Shown: positions 36,501 through 45,000 of the stretch, in pieces
Numbering within the stretch: position 1 is the first letter of the stretch
How the letters are laid out: every line of letters starts with the position of its first letter
Assembly: GCF_023716865.1 (NCBI RefSeq)
Contig: NZ_CP092417.1
Coordinates: 660,001 to 724,000 of the forward strand
Direction: 5' to 3'
Length of the DNA stretch: 64,000 nt
Source: Endozoicomonas sp. SCSIO W0465
GTDB lineage: Bacteria > Pseudomonadota > Gammaproteobacteria > Pseudomonadales > Endozoicomonadaceae
Notes under the pieces: generated by a model
Told to the model about the DNA's origin: nothing
Database searches by the model: none
Seen by the model: the letters and a program-made list of their open reading frames with translations, nothing else
Translations under genes and position numbers: made by a program

Positions 36501-38170
36501 AATTCCTGCTCCCGATCACCCGACAACAAAAAACCACCGGACTGCTGCTGAAACTGGCCACACACCAGTGTGACCTGCTCAGGGGAATCACCATCAGGCC
36601 ACCATTGGGGCTGGTCCACCAACAGGCAGGGTATGGCTGCCTGTCGCAAACTGATGGATATATGGTCGTTACGGGCACCTTTCTTCAGCACCACCCCTTG
36701 GGTTTTCGCCAGCACCTCAGGTGCCAGCAGCCAGTCACCGCCATGATCACAAAACAGGACGACGTTGTCAGGCAGACAACTGTCGTTGATTGGACGATCG
36801 GTGGCCAGCGCCAACCCTGAGCCACAACCGTCACTGACCGGGGTTCCCTGATCCAGATAGCAGGAAGGAGAGGCGGTGGAAAACTGGCTGCCGCCGGGCA
36901 GGCGGGTAATCGGGCGCACCTGCAGAAACCAGACCCGGTTATCCTGATCAATGGCAAATTCAAAATCCACCGGCGACATCAGCGCATCTTCCAGTTTTTT
37001 CCCTCCCTGAACCAGACTGTCCAGAGCGTCTTTGCCAAGGGGTTCAGCCGCTTTAGTGTTACCGTCAAAAGTGGTCCACTCTTCAACATAGCCACCCTGT
37101 TCATTGGCGCGCAACACGAATCCACCATCAGGACTTCCCGGATTGAAGACCGCCTCCCACTGCTTGCCGTTACGCTTGATCTCATAACAATGGGGGGTGA
37201 TACCGTGTTGACCGGACACCACCGCCTTGGGCTGCCCCGGTCCATACTCAATCACTAACGTGCTGTCCTCAATGCCACGATAACTCATGGCCACTCCGCC
37301 CACACGGCATGGAATGCACTGTTGCAGGATGATTGACATGCCTTGAGTGGCCTGTTGGGAAAACACAGCGGGACGGTAGGCCGAAGCGAGTACCTGAAGA
37401 CAGGTGGCCACAATATCTGCCTGGCCATGCACCACTGATTCGTACTTGCCGGCCTGGGCGTTACCAAACGAGTCCTCAGCCACGCCGGAGCTGCGCACGA
37501 TAACCGGGCTATCGGGTGGTGTCAGGCCGGTGCGCAAATCGTCATAAACCGTGCGCAGGGTGTCGGCAATGGGAAGTGCCCGTATTTGCTGATAACAATC
37601 CGGCCCGGCAACAAATGAATAGAGTGCTTCAAGCCAACGCTGCTGTTGTTCCGATGGGTCCATTCTGGCTATCCACCGTTTTATGGCCGCCAGACTGGTC
37701 GTTTTGGCCATTTCATCGGGAAACTCATGGCCATCCTCCAGCGTCGCCAGTAATGGGCGGACATCAAGCTGAACATTTTCAATCGCCTGCACGGTGTCCG
37801 TCTTAATGCAGCGAAACGGCGGAACGGATAATCCTGCATTCTGCATCAGGGTCAGGAACATCCCTTTCCCACCCAGCCCTTCCCGGCTTGGGATATTTTG
37901 GGAATGGACGTCCAACTGCGATTCGCTACAGCGTCTGATTTTTAATGGTATTGCATTGATTTTTCGGTCGGCACAGCCAGGCTTTATCGTCGTATCGCTT
38001 CTGGTAGTCTGGTACTTTATTGGCGAAGAGAAGGCAACATGAGTATCTGCAATGCCGGATGTTGGGGTTTCACGGTTAGGGGTGCCAGCGGTTCCGATAT
38101 CAGGCAAAACTGTAAAGCCAGACCCTGCGTCAGAGTACCTACTAAAGTCATAGGGTGCATTTAACATCAT
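33539..38170 (-). CDS. PPDK-like ATP-grasp/His-swivel protein with DUF4116 array, copy 2
   Basis: 1543 residues, same architecture as the gene at 24852: leader, ATP-grasp with GLGGKG, IVRSSGVAEDS, VDFEFAID and FLQVRP, His-swivel NDHISISLRQAAIPCL, helical middle, DUF4116 array. The first ~700 residues are nearly identical to copy 1, while the middle and the repeat array differ at many positions (for example the segment after the swivel domain, and the C-terminus ending QQSIARKSLAIE). All catalytic-looking residues are retained, so both copies are probably functional with different binding surfaces. Divergent from the ankyrin gene at 38989. A MITE lies 59 bp beyond its stop. Confidence 0.85.
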   Translation of the reverse strand: MMLNAPYDFSRYSDAGSGFTVLPDIGTAGTPNRETPTSGIADTHVAFSSPIKYQTTRSDTTIKPGCADRKINAIPLKIRRCSESQLDVHSQNIPSREGLGGKGMFLTLMQNAGLSVPPFRCIKTDTVQAIENVQLDVRPLLATLEDGHEFPDEMAKTTSLAAIKRWIARMDPSEQQQRWLEALYSFVAGPDCYQQIRALPIADTLRTVYDDLRTGLTPPDSPVIVRSSGVAEDSFGNAQAGKYESVVHGQADIVATCLQVLASAYRPAVFSQQATQGMSIILQQCIPCRVGGVAMSYRGIEDSTLVIEYGPGQPKAVVSGQHGITPHCYEIKRNGKQWEAVFNPGSPDGGFVLRANEQGGYVEEWTTFDGNTKAAEPLGKDALDSLVQGGKKLEDALMSPVDFEFAIDQDNRVWFLQVRPITRLPGGSQFSTASPSCYLDQGTPVSDGCGSGLALATDRPINDSCLPDNVVLFCDHGGDWLLAPEVLAKTQGVVLKKGARNDHISISLRQAAIPCLLVDQPQWWPDGDSPEQVTLVCGQFQQQSGGFLLSGDREQELLGLSGGSASPDYQTALATLQAWQPALPEKEPCVARRFSWLGEQNSRLLNFLGAERLVNLCLSKSGTVQLSMHPERRAILQGCVREIGNFMQETRAFLSGYAQFLMLGAAADPKLEQPYREEITALDQQLALLQAKVEQTLADVTRPFLSEGELPAPGSDFQQWRASCQLLKDRLQRLESVNSVQRIESVHELILWLHKCFLARLWPVAAASGQGKLSRMFTNAYHGVKPKCFDIVDFSVSQKQPLFDNTCRDALRQFSAKSLTVLNLPDCTRLSIQLQHHACTIDLLEQADSGKQRTLRLCYSEPLSGESKERRRGKLQRVWFLAQTLSQYQKNCGFNAREVHFNEQTGQVLFEFTHLPARKDLQQMFVDILSVLDNLDNLDILLRSLNLDESQTQWNMAAIRERLNNPAFSATNRFALEHLYWCSAYMEGKSLMSRCTQDRAIRHLVEAALIFSQPSTSISEIESLLEDQPETGRNTLLWHWLLSDPAKARPLVEQSVNWLADETMALRLVSQNGRILKHLAPEIRNQRTIVFAAIKSHPEIIAEGPESFRNDLEMMNYALANAVDPEGLITLIGAELWANPVLFRQLLTTAVENKASALSSDAITAYLEQNSEFYKELVLLAIEQAKDNSYKIPLSAYRENLLKDDPLDRKLALTILAQKTFGRHLKYFSDLMNDQEVVYAAVRSHPFALEYAGAQFQADKALVKEAVEKMGLVLQFASEELRDDEEIVLAAVRNNGIALAFASERLRADPKIIKAALEHAAHALEFAAKPFKQDPYYLRLAVRHHDSQHTIRRYLDVVQRGNKELLTIAVSIDPNSFEYASHGLRDDEALAQQAVQGNGILLKFASCRLRGHEPTVRLAVQKNGMALEYASPDLQDNEELVKLAVQDCGLVLEFASERLRNNPEVVRLALQQNPLALQFASDACRNDPELVGMALELDGNVLRYVGRFLQNQRWVLTAAVNSIGSVAVRHIQQSIARKSLAIE

Positions 38171-38303
38171 GAAAATCCCTTTATGTTGTTTAATATTTAT
38201 TGAGTCATGACATTTGCCAGCCAGATATTATCGAATGCGTTTCATGCTGGCTGGCATGCCATCAATTATTCAAGTGTTGTCCTCGTCCCAAGCGTTCATA
38301 GGT

Positions 38304-38492
38304 TGTCGCAAAACCCTCCGAACACTCCGGACATCTCGTTCCCACGCTCCGCGTGGGAATGCATACCGATCCCGCCACAAATACCATACTCGCATGAAGC
38401 CCCCGAAAACCCTGCCAGGCAGTAGCTCTTTCTCATGCTGCCAGATCCGTATGCATTCCCACGCGGAGCGTGGGAACGAGGGTTTTGCGACA
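38304..38492. repeat. REPIN-like inverted repeat element, copy B
   Basis: Same 189-bp structure as at 29632-29820: outer TGTCGCAAAACCCTC / GAGGGTTTTGCGACA and two inner opposed hairpins built on TTCCCACGC / GCGTGGGAA. Confidence 0.88.
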
Positions 38493-38591
38493 GCCTCTTC
38501 ATCTTCACCCTGGAATTGGACAATTACGGTCGCAAAATGTTCACTGATTATGTGTTTTATTTTTCCAGCGACTCCGGGCAATCCGGGCCTA

Positions 38592-38683
38592 TAAGTAGTC
38601 CATAGTTTGCTTTTGAGGAGCATTTCCCGTTAGTTCTGACGCAGTGGCTGAGAAATATCCGTTTTCAATTTTTACCCTACTTA
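38592..38683. mobile_element. Possible 88-bp mini-insertion with TA duplication
   Basis: Compared with cassette 1 (CCTATACCACT), cassette 2 has an extra 88 bp (38594-38681) starting AGTAG and ending CTACT, with TA on each side. This fits insertion at a TA site, but the inverted ends are only 5 bp (7 with the TA), and deletion from cassette 1 would also fit. Confidence 0.4.
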
Positions 38684-38988
38684 CCACTAGAAAGAACGGT
38701 AAGGTTATTTGGATGATAGGGTTCCGTTCCATTAAGTTGATAGCCTGTTTCTGTTGACACAAAAACAAGGAATGGGGCTTTTATGAAAAATAAATACACG
38801 AAAGGAACTATGGAATAAGTCACTGGTCTGAGTGCAAGAAGAGAGTAATTAACCCTCTTTAATGCCCTAAATGTAAAGCATATCAACCGGGGTAACTTCA
38901 GAGTCTGTCATACAGTGCTGCTCTGCAACCTTTTATGATACCTCTGAATGTTTATCAATTTTCCTGAATACAACCTGGGATCTAAACG

Positions 38989-40359
38989 ATGTTAGCCAGT
39001 CCAACCGGAACTTCCCCGGCAACCAGCGTGCCTTCAGTTGCCATCGAAATAAACCCTCCCTGTCAATCCAACAGAGCGAATCCAGATACAAGTCAATTCG
39101 CAAACTACTCGGTTGATAACCGTTCAACCCAAGATTTCCCCCCGCCAAGCTATTCCTCTTTGTACCCGACTAACCCATCGGCAACTCCCGTCGGCCGTCG
39201 GGTAATTAATGATAGCAATGCTCAATCTTCAGCGCGGTCTTTCGCAAAGGAGGGGACTAAGGCAATATCAGGCTCAAATCCTGCATCGTCGTCCGAAGTG
39301 AAAATAGATGACAATGAATTCGATAACCGAATGGCAACAGCTTGCTTATCGGGTAATATAAAAAAGGTTAATGAGCTGCTGAGCATTCGCCCTGCAGGGA
39401 TACACCGTTTTCAAAAGTATTCAGGCATGTCAACCGCTTTGCACCCACTACACTTGGCGGCCATAAAGAATAATAGTGAGCTTATTAACAAACTGTGCAA
39501 ATATCCTGAGATTGATATCAATGTCCGTAACCATGCTGGACAGACTCCCCTTATGCTGGCAACCGCTAATAATAATCTCGAGGCTATGAAAGTATTATTG
39601 AATCATCCCGGGACTGATATCAATGTTCGCAATAATGCTGGACAGACTCCCCTTTGGATTAGCATTGCCAAGAATAATGTACAAGCAGTGGAAATATTGT
39701 TGAATCATGGAGCTGAAATTAAAAAACATCCTAAGAAACTCTATGAATCCTTACTTTATGCTGCCATTGCTGGCGATAAAGAACTTTATGAAAAAATTGA
39801 CGAGCAGCGAAATCCTGCAATACTTGAGCTGTTATTGAACAGGGGCGCTAACGCAAATAAAACACTCGGTTCCGAAGGCATAACTCCACTTCAAGTGGCT
39901 GCTCATTTTGGAGACATTAAGAGCATTGATATCTTAGTTAAACATGGCGCAGATGTAAGAAAAAAAAATGACGATGGTGCTACTCCAATGCATCTTGCAG
40001 CTTTCGCTAATAACATCGAAGTTGTTAAGAGATTATTACAACATGGTGCAACACTGGAAGAGGACAGAGGGACTATTGACGGCGCATTTATCTTCAAACG
40101 CCAAGATCCATGGAAAAAATTTGAAATAAGTGATCTGGGTTGTTTAAAAGATCGAAGTGACGAAGGTTTTAAACGTACCGCAGCCTTACGATTTTATGAA
40201 GCTGGACTTGGCCGTCTAGGTCGACCATTATCTTTTCTGAAAAATGAAGATCATGGGGCGTTAAGGGCAATAGAGCAGGAACAAATAATGCTGAGAAAAC
40301 AGCAATTGTCAAAACAACACAATAATCAATCCGGCCCGACCAGCTGTCGGCTATTTTAA
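38989..40359 (+). CDS. Ankyrin-repeat protein, cassette 2
   Basis: 456 residues. Leader of ~105 residues, identical to the cassette 1 protein over the first ~27, again with PPSY at 52-55. About seven to eight ankyrin repeats follow (~110-365), including two near-identical ones, INVRNHAGQTPLMLATAN and INVRNNAGQTPLWISIAK, and later ITPLQVAAHFGDIKSIDIL and TPMHLAAFANNIEVVKRLL. The C-terminal tail ends in a Gln/Asn-rich segment. Repeat composition differs from the first copy, so the binding face has probably changed. Divergent from dikinase-like copy 2. Confidence 0.9.
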   Translation: MLASPTGTSPATSVPSVAIEINPPCQSNRANPDTSQFANYSVDNRSTQDFPPPSYSSLYPTNPSATPVGRRVINDSNAQSSARSFAKEGTKAISGSNPASSSEVKIDDNEFDNRMATACLSGNIKKVNELLSIRPAGIHRFQKYSGMSTALHPLHLAAIKNNSELINKLCKYPEIDINVRNHAGQTPLMLATANNNLEAMKVLLNHPGTDINVRNNAGQTPLWISIAKNNVQAVEILLNHGAEIKKHPKKLYESLLYAAIAGDKELYEKIDEQRNPAILELLLNRGANANKTLGSEGITPLQVAAHFGDIKSIDILVKHGADVRKKNDDGATPMHLAAFANNIEVVKRLLQHGATLEEDRGTIDGAFIFKRQDPWKKFEISDLGCLKDRSDEGFKRTAALRFYEAGLGRLGRPLSFLKNEDHGALRAIEQEQIMLRKQQLSKQHNNQSGPTSCRLF

Positions 40360-40469
40360 ACGGTCTGCGTACCTGCCGGATCTTGTTTACATGGGATAAT
40401 CAGATTCGGCAACAGCCTAAGAGGCTGTCCGAGAATAGCCCGTAGCGAGGATTACAGAGAATCCGGGAT

Positions 40470-40607
40470 AAAAATTCCTTTAACTGAAGTTAATAGCGGT
40501 TCTATTGGCCGAATAAAACGGAATTTAGAACAACACAGTCTTCAGTGTCTGCTTTTTCCAAGGGTAATGTGACAAATTCAACCGCCAGGGACTCCCGGCA
40601 ATCCGAG
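40470..40607 (-). pseudogene. Remnant of a duplicated dikinase-like gene segment
   Basis: The minus strand of ~40537-40607 matches the stretch of copy 3 near 42,040-42,100 that encodes RESLAVEFV and ADTEDC. It lies 3' of the intact end of copy 3, so it is a leftover from another copy or a recombination joint. The sequence CAGGGACTCCCGGCAATCC also resembles a motif at 29,893 and 38,568 in the divergent intergenic regions. Confidence 0.55.
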
Positions 40608-40653
40608 CCCATACCAATATGAGCGCAAACCCACTCCTCGTTTATAAAAATAC

Positions 40654-42080
40654 TCAATAGCCAAGCCAGCAACGTTTTGAGTAGGGCGAATAGTATTTTT
40701 CAATACCATCGTACACTTTCTGGCTGTAATACAGTATCTCTTTACAAGTCACCAGGTGACTCAATGCACTATGGGTTAACTGCTCTGCAATGGAGGACAG
40801 TTCACCCGATTTAATGTTATTGAGATGAAAACAAGGAGAAGAATCAAGAACATCTTCAATACCTTGGTAATAACGTGAGATTTTGGCAATGGGTGATCTT
40901 AAAAAAATCATTTGATCTTCTGTGATGTCAGTAAAAATCTTGCCAGATGTGTTTTGATAAATATACTCACTCATTACTTGCTTTAAATTAGCGATAATCA
41001 TCGGTGCTATTTTGTCAGTGAGCATTTTTGCTGAAGAGATCGCCTCTCCGGTCAAAAAACCTCCCCTGGGATTTTCAATAACATTTCGTGTATAAACGAC
41101 ACTCTTCCCTTGATTCATAAGAATTAACTCTTGTTGAATTATATTATTCAAACCATCTGACGATTTTTGGCTGATATCAAAGGACCAATTCATATATTCA
41201 CTGGTAATGCCTTTTGATTTTAACCAATCAGCATGATCAGAATACCCGGCTTTGAGACACTTGTTACCTTGAGAAAAAGCCATACTCAGTTCATCTTCAT
41301 CGTATGGTAACCCTAAACGGTCAGCCTCATCCCGAATGATATCCTCATGGAGTGGGAATATTCTTGCCAAATATGGCAGGGTTTGGCCACTGCTTTCTTC
41401 ATGAAAGAAAGCTTCAAGATCAATCAGCCCTATCCTGCCTTGTTTTAAGCCATTCTCTTTTACTGAATAAAGAGGTAGATTTTCATATTTTGGATAATAC
41501 CTGACACCGTCTAAATATCTAAATTTGAGGGAAAAGGGAATGCCAGTCAGTATATTTTGCATAAAAAATTTAGATGAAAGTCTCACCATTTCCCGGACTG
41601 GCTCATCAAATAATTCCGGTTCTGATAAGTAACAACGTAAATTATGATAGATGTCAATATTTATTGGTAATCTCTCTTCTACCAGAAAGTCATTGCAGGC
41701 AATCGCTTTTGGAACCACCAGGTGTGAACATTCCAATTGACTAAGCACCTCCCTGACTTTCTGCTTTTGATCTAACCTGGCTTGTGCATTTATTTTATTA
41801 ATGTGTTTTAACACTATTTGCGGACAGGATTCAGGAAGATAAACAGGTTTAGTGCCACCTTCAGCTTTCGGTATATCTTTCACAGTACTCTTGTCACACA
41901 ATATTTTTATTTCTGCCAGAAAAGATTCAGAGAAAAGATCTTCATAACAAATGTCGTTTTGTGTGCATGTTTGAACAATGTCGTCGGGAGTATCAACGGA
42001 TGGGTTATCTTCAGTGGCCGTATCTGTTGAAGAAACACTACCACAGTCTTCAGTGTCTGCTGTTTCCGAGGGGGATGCGA
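40654..42080 (-). other. Extra C-terminal domain found only in copy 3 (possible kinase-like fold)
   Basis: About 470 residues beyond the DUF4116 array, absent from copies 1 and 2, joined by an acidic Ser/Thr/Asp linker. Loose kinase-like landmarks: IVLKHIN (possible beta-3 Lys), KVREVLSQLECSHLVVPKAI (possible helix C), FLVEERLP (hinge-like) and RIGLIDLEAFF (possible DFG-like Asp). No HRD motif is clear. I assign no function; it may be an atypical kinase or an unrelated helical domain. Confidence 0.4.
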
Positions 42081-45000
42081 CAAATTCAACCGCCAGGGAC
42101 TCCCGGGCAATGGATTGTTGAATATGCCTTACAGCAACAGCCCCGATACTATTAACAGCTGCAGTAATGACCCAGGGCTCGTTTTGTAATGAACGTCCAA
42201 CGTACCGCAGGACATTGCCATCAAGCTCCAAAGCCATGCCGACCAGTTCTGGATCATTGCGACAGGCATCACTGGCAAACTGGAGCGCCGACGGATTTTG
42301 TTGCAGGGCAAGTTTGACTACTTCCGGATTATTTCTGAGCCGTTCACTGGCAAACTCCAGCGCCATACCGTAATTTTGTACTGCCAGCCTGACCAGATCT
42401 TCATTGTCCCGTAAGTCCCAGCTGGCATACTCAAGTGCCAAACCATTATGTTGCACGGCTAGCCGGACAGTAGGCTTATGACCACGCAGCGTGCAACTGG
42501 CAAACTCGAGCAGTATACCGTTACCTTGCACCGCCAGCTGCGCCAATGCTTCATCATCTCTTAGTCCATGACTGGCGTATTCAAAGCTATTGGGGTCTAT
42601 TGACACGGCAATGGTTAATAATTCCTTATTGCCACGCTGTACCTCATCAAGATAAGCGCGAATAGTTTGTTTAGAATCATGATGATGAACAGCCAGTCGA
42701 AGGTAATAGGGGGCCTGTTTAAATGGCTCAGCAGCAAACTTCAAGGCATAGGCCGTATTTTTCAGCGCTGCGGAAACAATGATCGGATCAGCCCTTAATC
42801 GTTCACTGGCGTATTTCAGGGCAGAGCCATTATTTCTGACGGCTGCCAGTACAATCTCTTTATCATCCCTGAGTTCTTCACTGGCAAATTCCAGAACTCT
42901 CCCCATCTTCCCGACAGCTTCTTTGACTAATGCTTTATCCGCTTGAAATTCAGGTCCGGCAAATTTCAATGCCAAGGGTTCATAGCCAACCGCCGTATAC
43001 ACGACCTCCTGATCGTGCTTCCAATCCGACAAATATTTCAGATTATCCTCACAAGATTCTTGTGACACCATCGCTAAGGCCAGTTTTCGATAAAGAGGAT
43101 CGTTCTTAAGCAGGTTTATCCTGCAAGCGTTGCGGTATATTGGGTAGAAAACGTCTTTTGCTCGCTCTATGGCCAACAGAACAAGCTCTTTATAAAATTC
43201 GGGATTCTGTTCCAGATATGCGGTGATAGCGTCAGAGGAAAGAGCAGATGCTTTGTTTTCAACCGCTGTGGTTAACAACTGACGGAAAAGCACAGGATTT
43301 GACCTCAGTTCTGCCCCGATTAGAGCAATCAAGCCTTCAGGATCTACTGCATTTGCCAACGCATAATTCATCATTTCCAAATCGTTTCTAAAGGATTCCG
43401 GCGCTTTGGCAATGACTTCGGGATGGCTTTTGATGGCAGCAAAAACAACGGCTCGCCGGTTGCGGATTTCAGGAGCAAGGTGTTCGAGGATGTGGCCATT
43501 TTGGGACACCAGACGCAGGGCCATTGTCTCGTCAGCTAACCAGTTAACAGATTGCTCAACCAGAGGCTTGGCTTTGCCTGGATCAGAAAGTAACCAATGC
43601 CAAAGTAATGTATTTCTGTCTGTTTCCGGTTGATCTTCCAGCAAGGCTTCAATTTCACTGGTGCAAGTGGAAGGGTGGGAAAAGATCAGTGCCGCTTCAA
43701 CCAGGTGGCGGATTGTCCTATCGTGGGTGCAGCGGCTAATCAGTGATTCTCTCTCCTTGTAAGCAAAGCACCAGTAAATATGCTCCAGGGCGAATTGATT
43801 GGTCGCAGAGAAAGCAGGATTATTCAGCCGTTCCCTGATCGCGGCCATATTCCATTGTGTCTGACTTTCATCCAGATTTAATGACTCCAAAAAAAAGTCC
43901 ACATTGGCCAACTTTTTTAATACACTCAGAATGTCCACAAACATCCGCTGCAGATCTTTTCTGGCAGGAAGGTGAGTGAATTCAAAAAGGACCTGACCTG
44001 TCTGTTCATTGAAATGGACTTCCGGGGCATCAAAACCGTTATTTTTCTGATATTGAGACAGTGTTTGCGTCAAAAAACACACTCGCTGCAACTTTGCACG
44101 TCGGAGTTCTTTCGATGGCCCGGTCAATGGCTCCGAATAACACAACCGAAAGGTCCGTTGTTTGCCACTGTCGGCCTGTTCCAACAGATCGATGGTACAG
44201 GCATGAGCCTGGAGCTGGATCGATAACCGGGTACACTCTGGCATGTTGAGAACGGTCGCGCTGTCGGCAGAAAATTGTCTGAGTGCGTCATAGCAGGTGC
44301 TGTCGAATAATGGCGCTTCCTGAGACGTTGAAAAGTCAATAATATGAAAACAGTCATAATGTGCTCCAGAAAACTTGGTGGTAAACAGTCTGCTCACGGT
44401 ACCCTGCCCGGAAGCGGTGGCCACGGGCCAGAGCCTGGCAATAAAACATTTGTGCAACCATAGAATCAGTTCATGGACACTCTCGATGCGCTGTACAGAA
44501 TTGACCGACTCAAGCCGTTGCAGGAGGTCTTTCAGTAACTGACAACTGGCCCGCCATTGTTGAAAATCCGAACCCGAGGCAGGTAACTCCCCTTCAGACA
44601 GGAATGGCCTGGTGACATCGGCCAGTGTTTGTTCAACCTTTGCCTGCAGCAACGCCAGTTGCTGATCAAGCGCTGTTATCTCCTCACGATATGACTGCTC
44701 CAGTTTCGGATCTGCGGCTGCGCCCAGCATTAAAAACTTCGTAGCCGGAGAGAAAAGCCCGGGTCTCTTGCATAAAGTTGCCGATCTCCCGGACACAGCC
44801 TTGCAAAATCGCCCGTCGTTCGGGGTGCATGCTCAGTTGGACTGCGCCGTTTTTCGACAAACAGAGATTGACCAGTCGTTCCGCTCCGAGAAAGTTCAGC
44901 AGCCTGGAATTTTGCTCGCTCAGCCACGAGAACCAGCGTGCGACACAGGGTTCTTTTTCCGGCAGCGCAGGTTGCCATGCCTGCAGGGTCGCCAACGCAG

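Larger units (their letters stand above)
38171..38988. other. Duplicated divergent intergenic region, cassette 2
   Basis: 818 bp between dikinase-like copy 2 and ankyrin gene 2. It matches 29499-30051 plus 31660-31837 of cassette 1 nearly base for base, minus the ISKra4 element. It holds a REPIN-like element (38304-38492) and an 88-bp segment absent from cassette 1 (38594-38681). Short ORFs here are shadows of the hairpins. Both promoters of the divergent pair must lie here. Confidence 0.8.
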
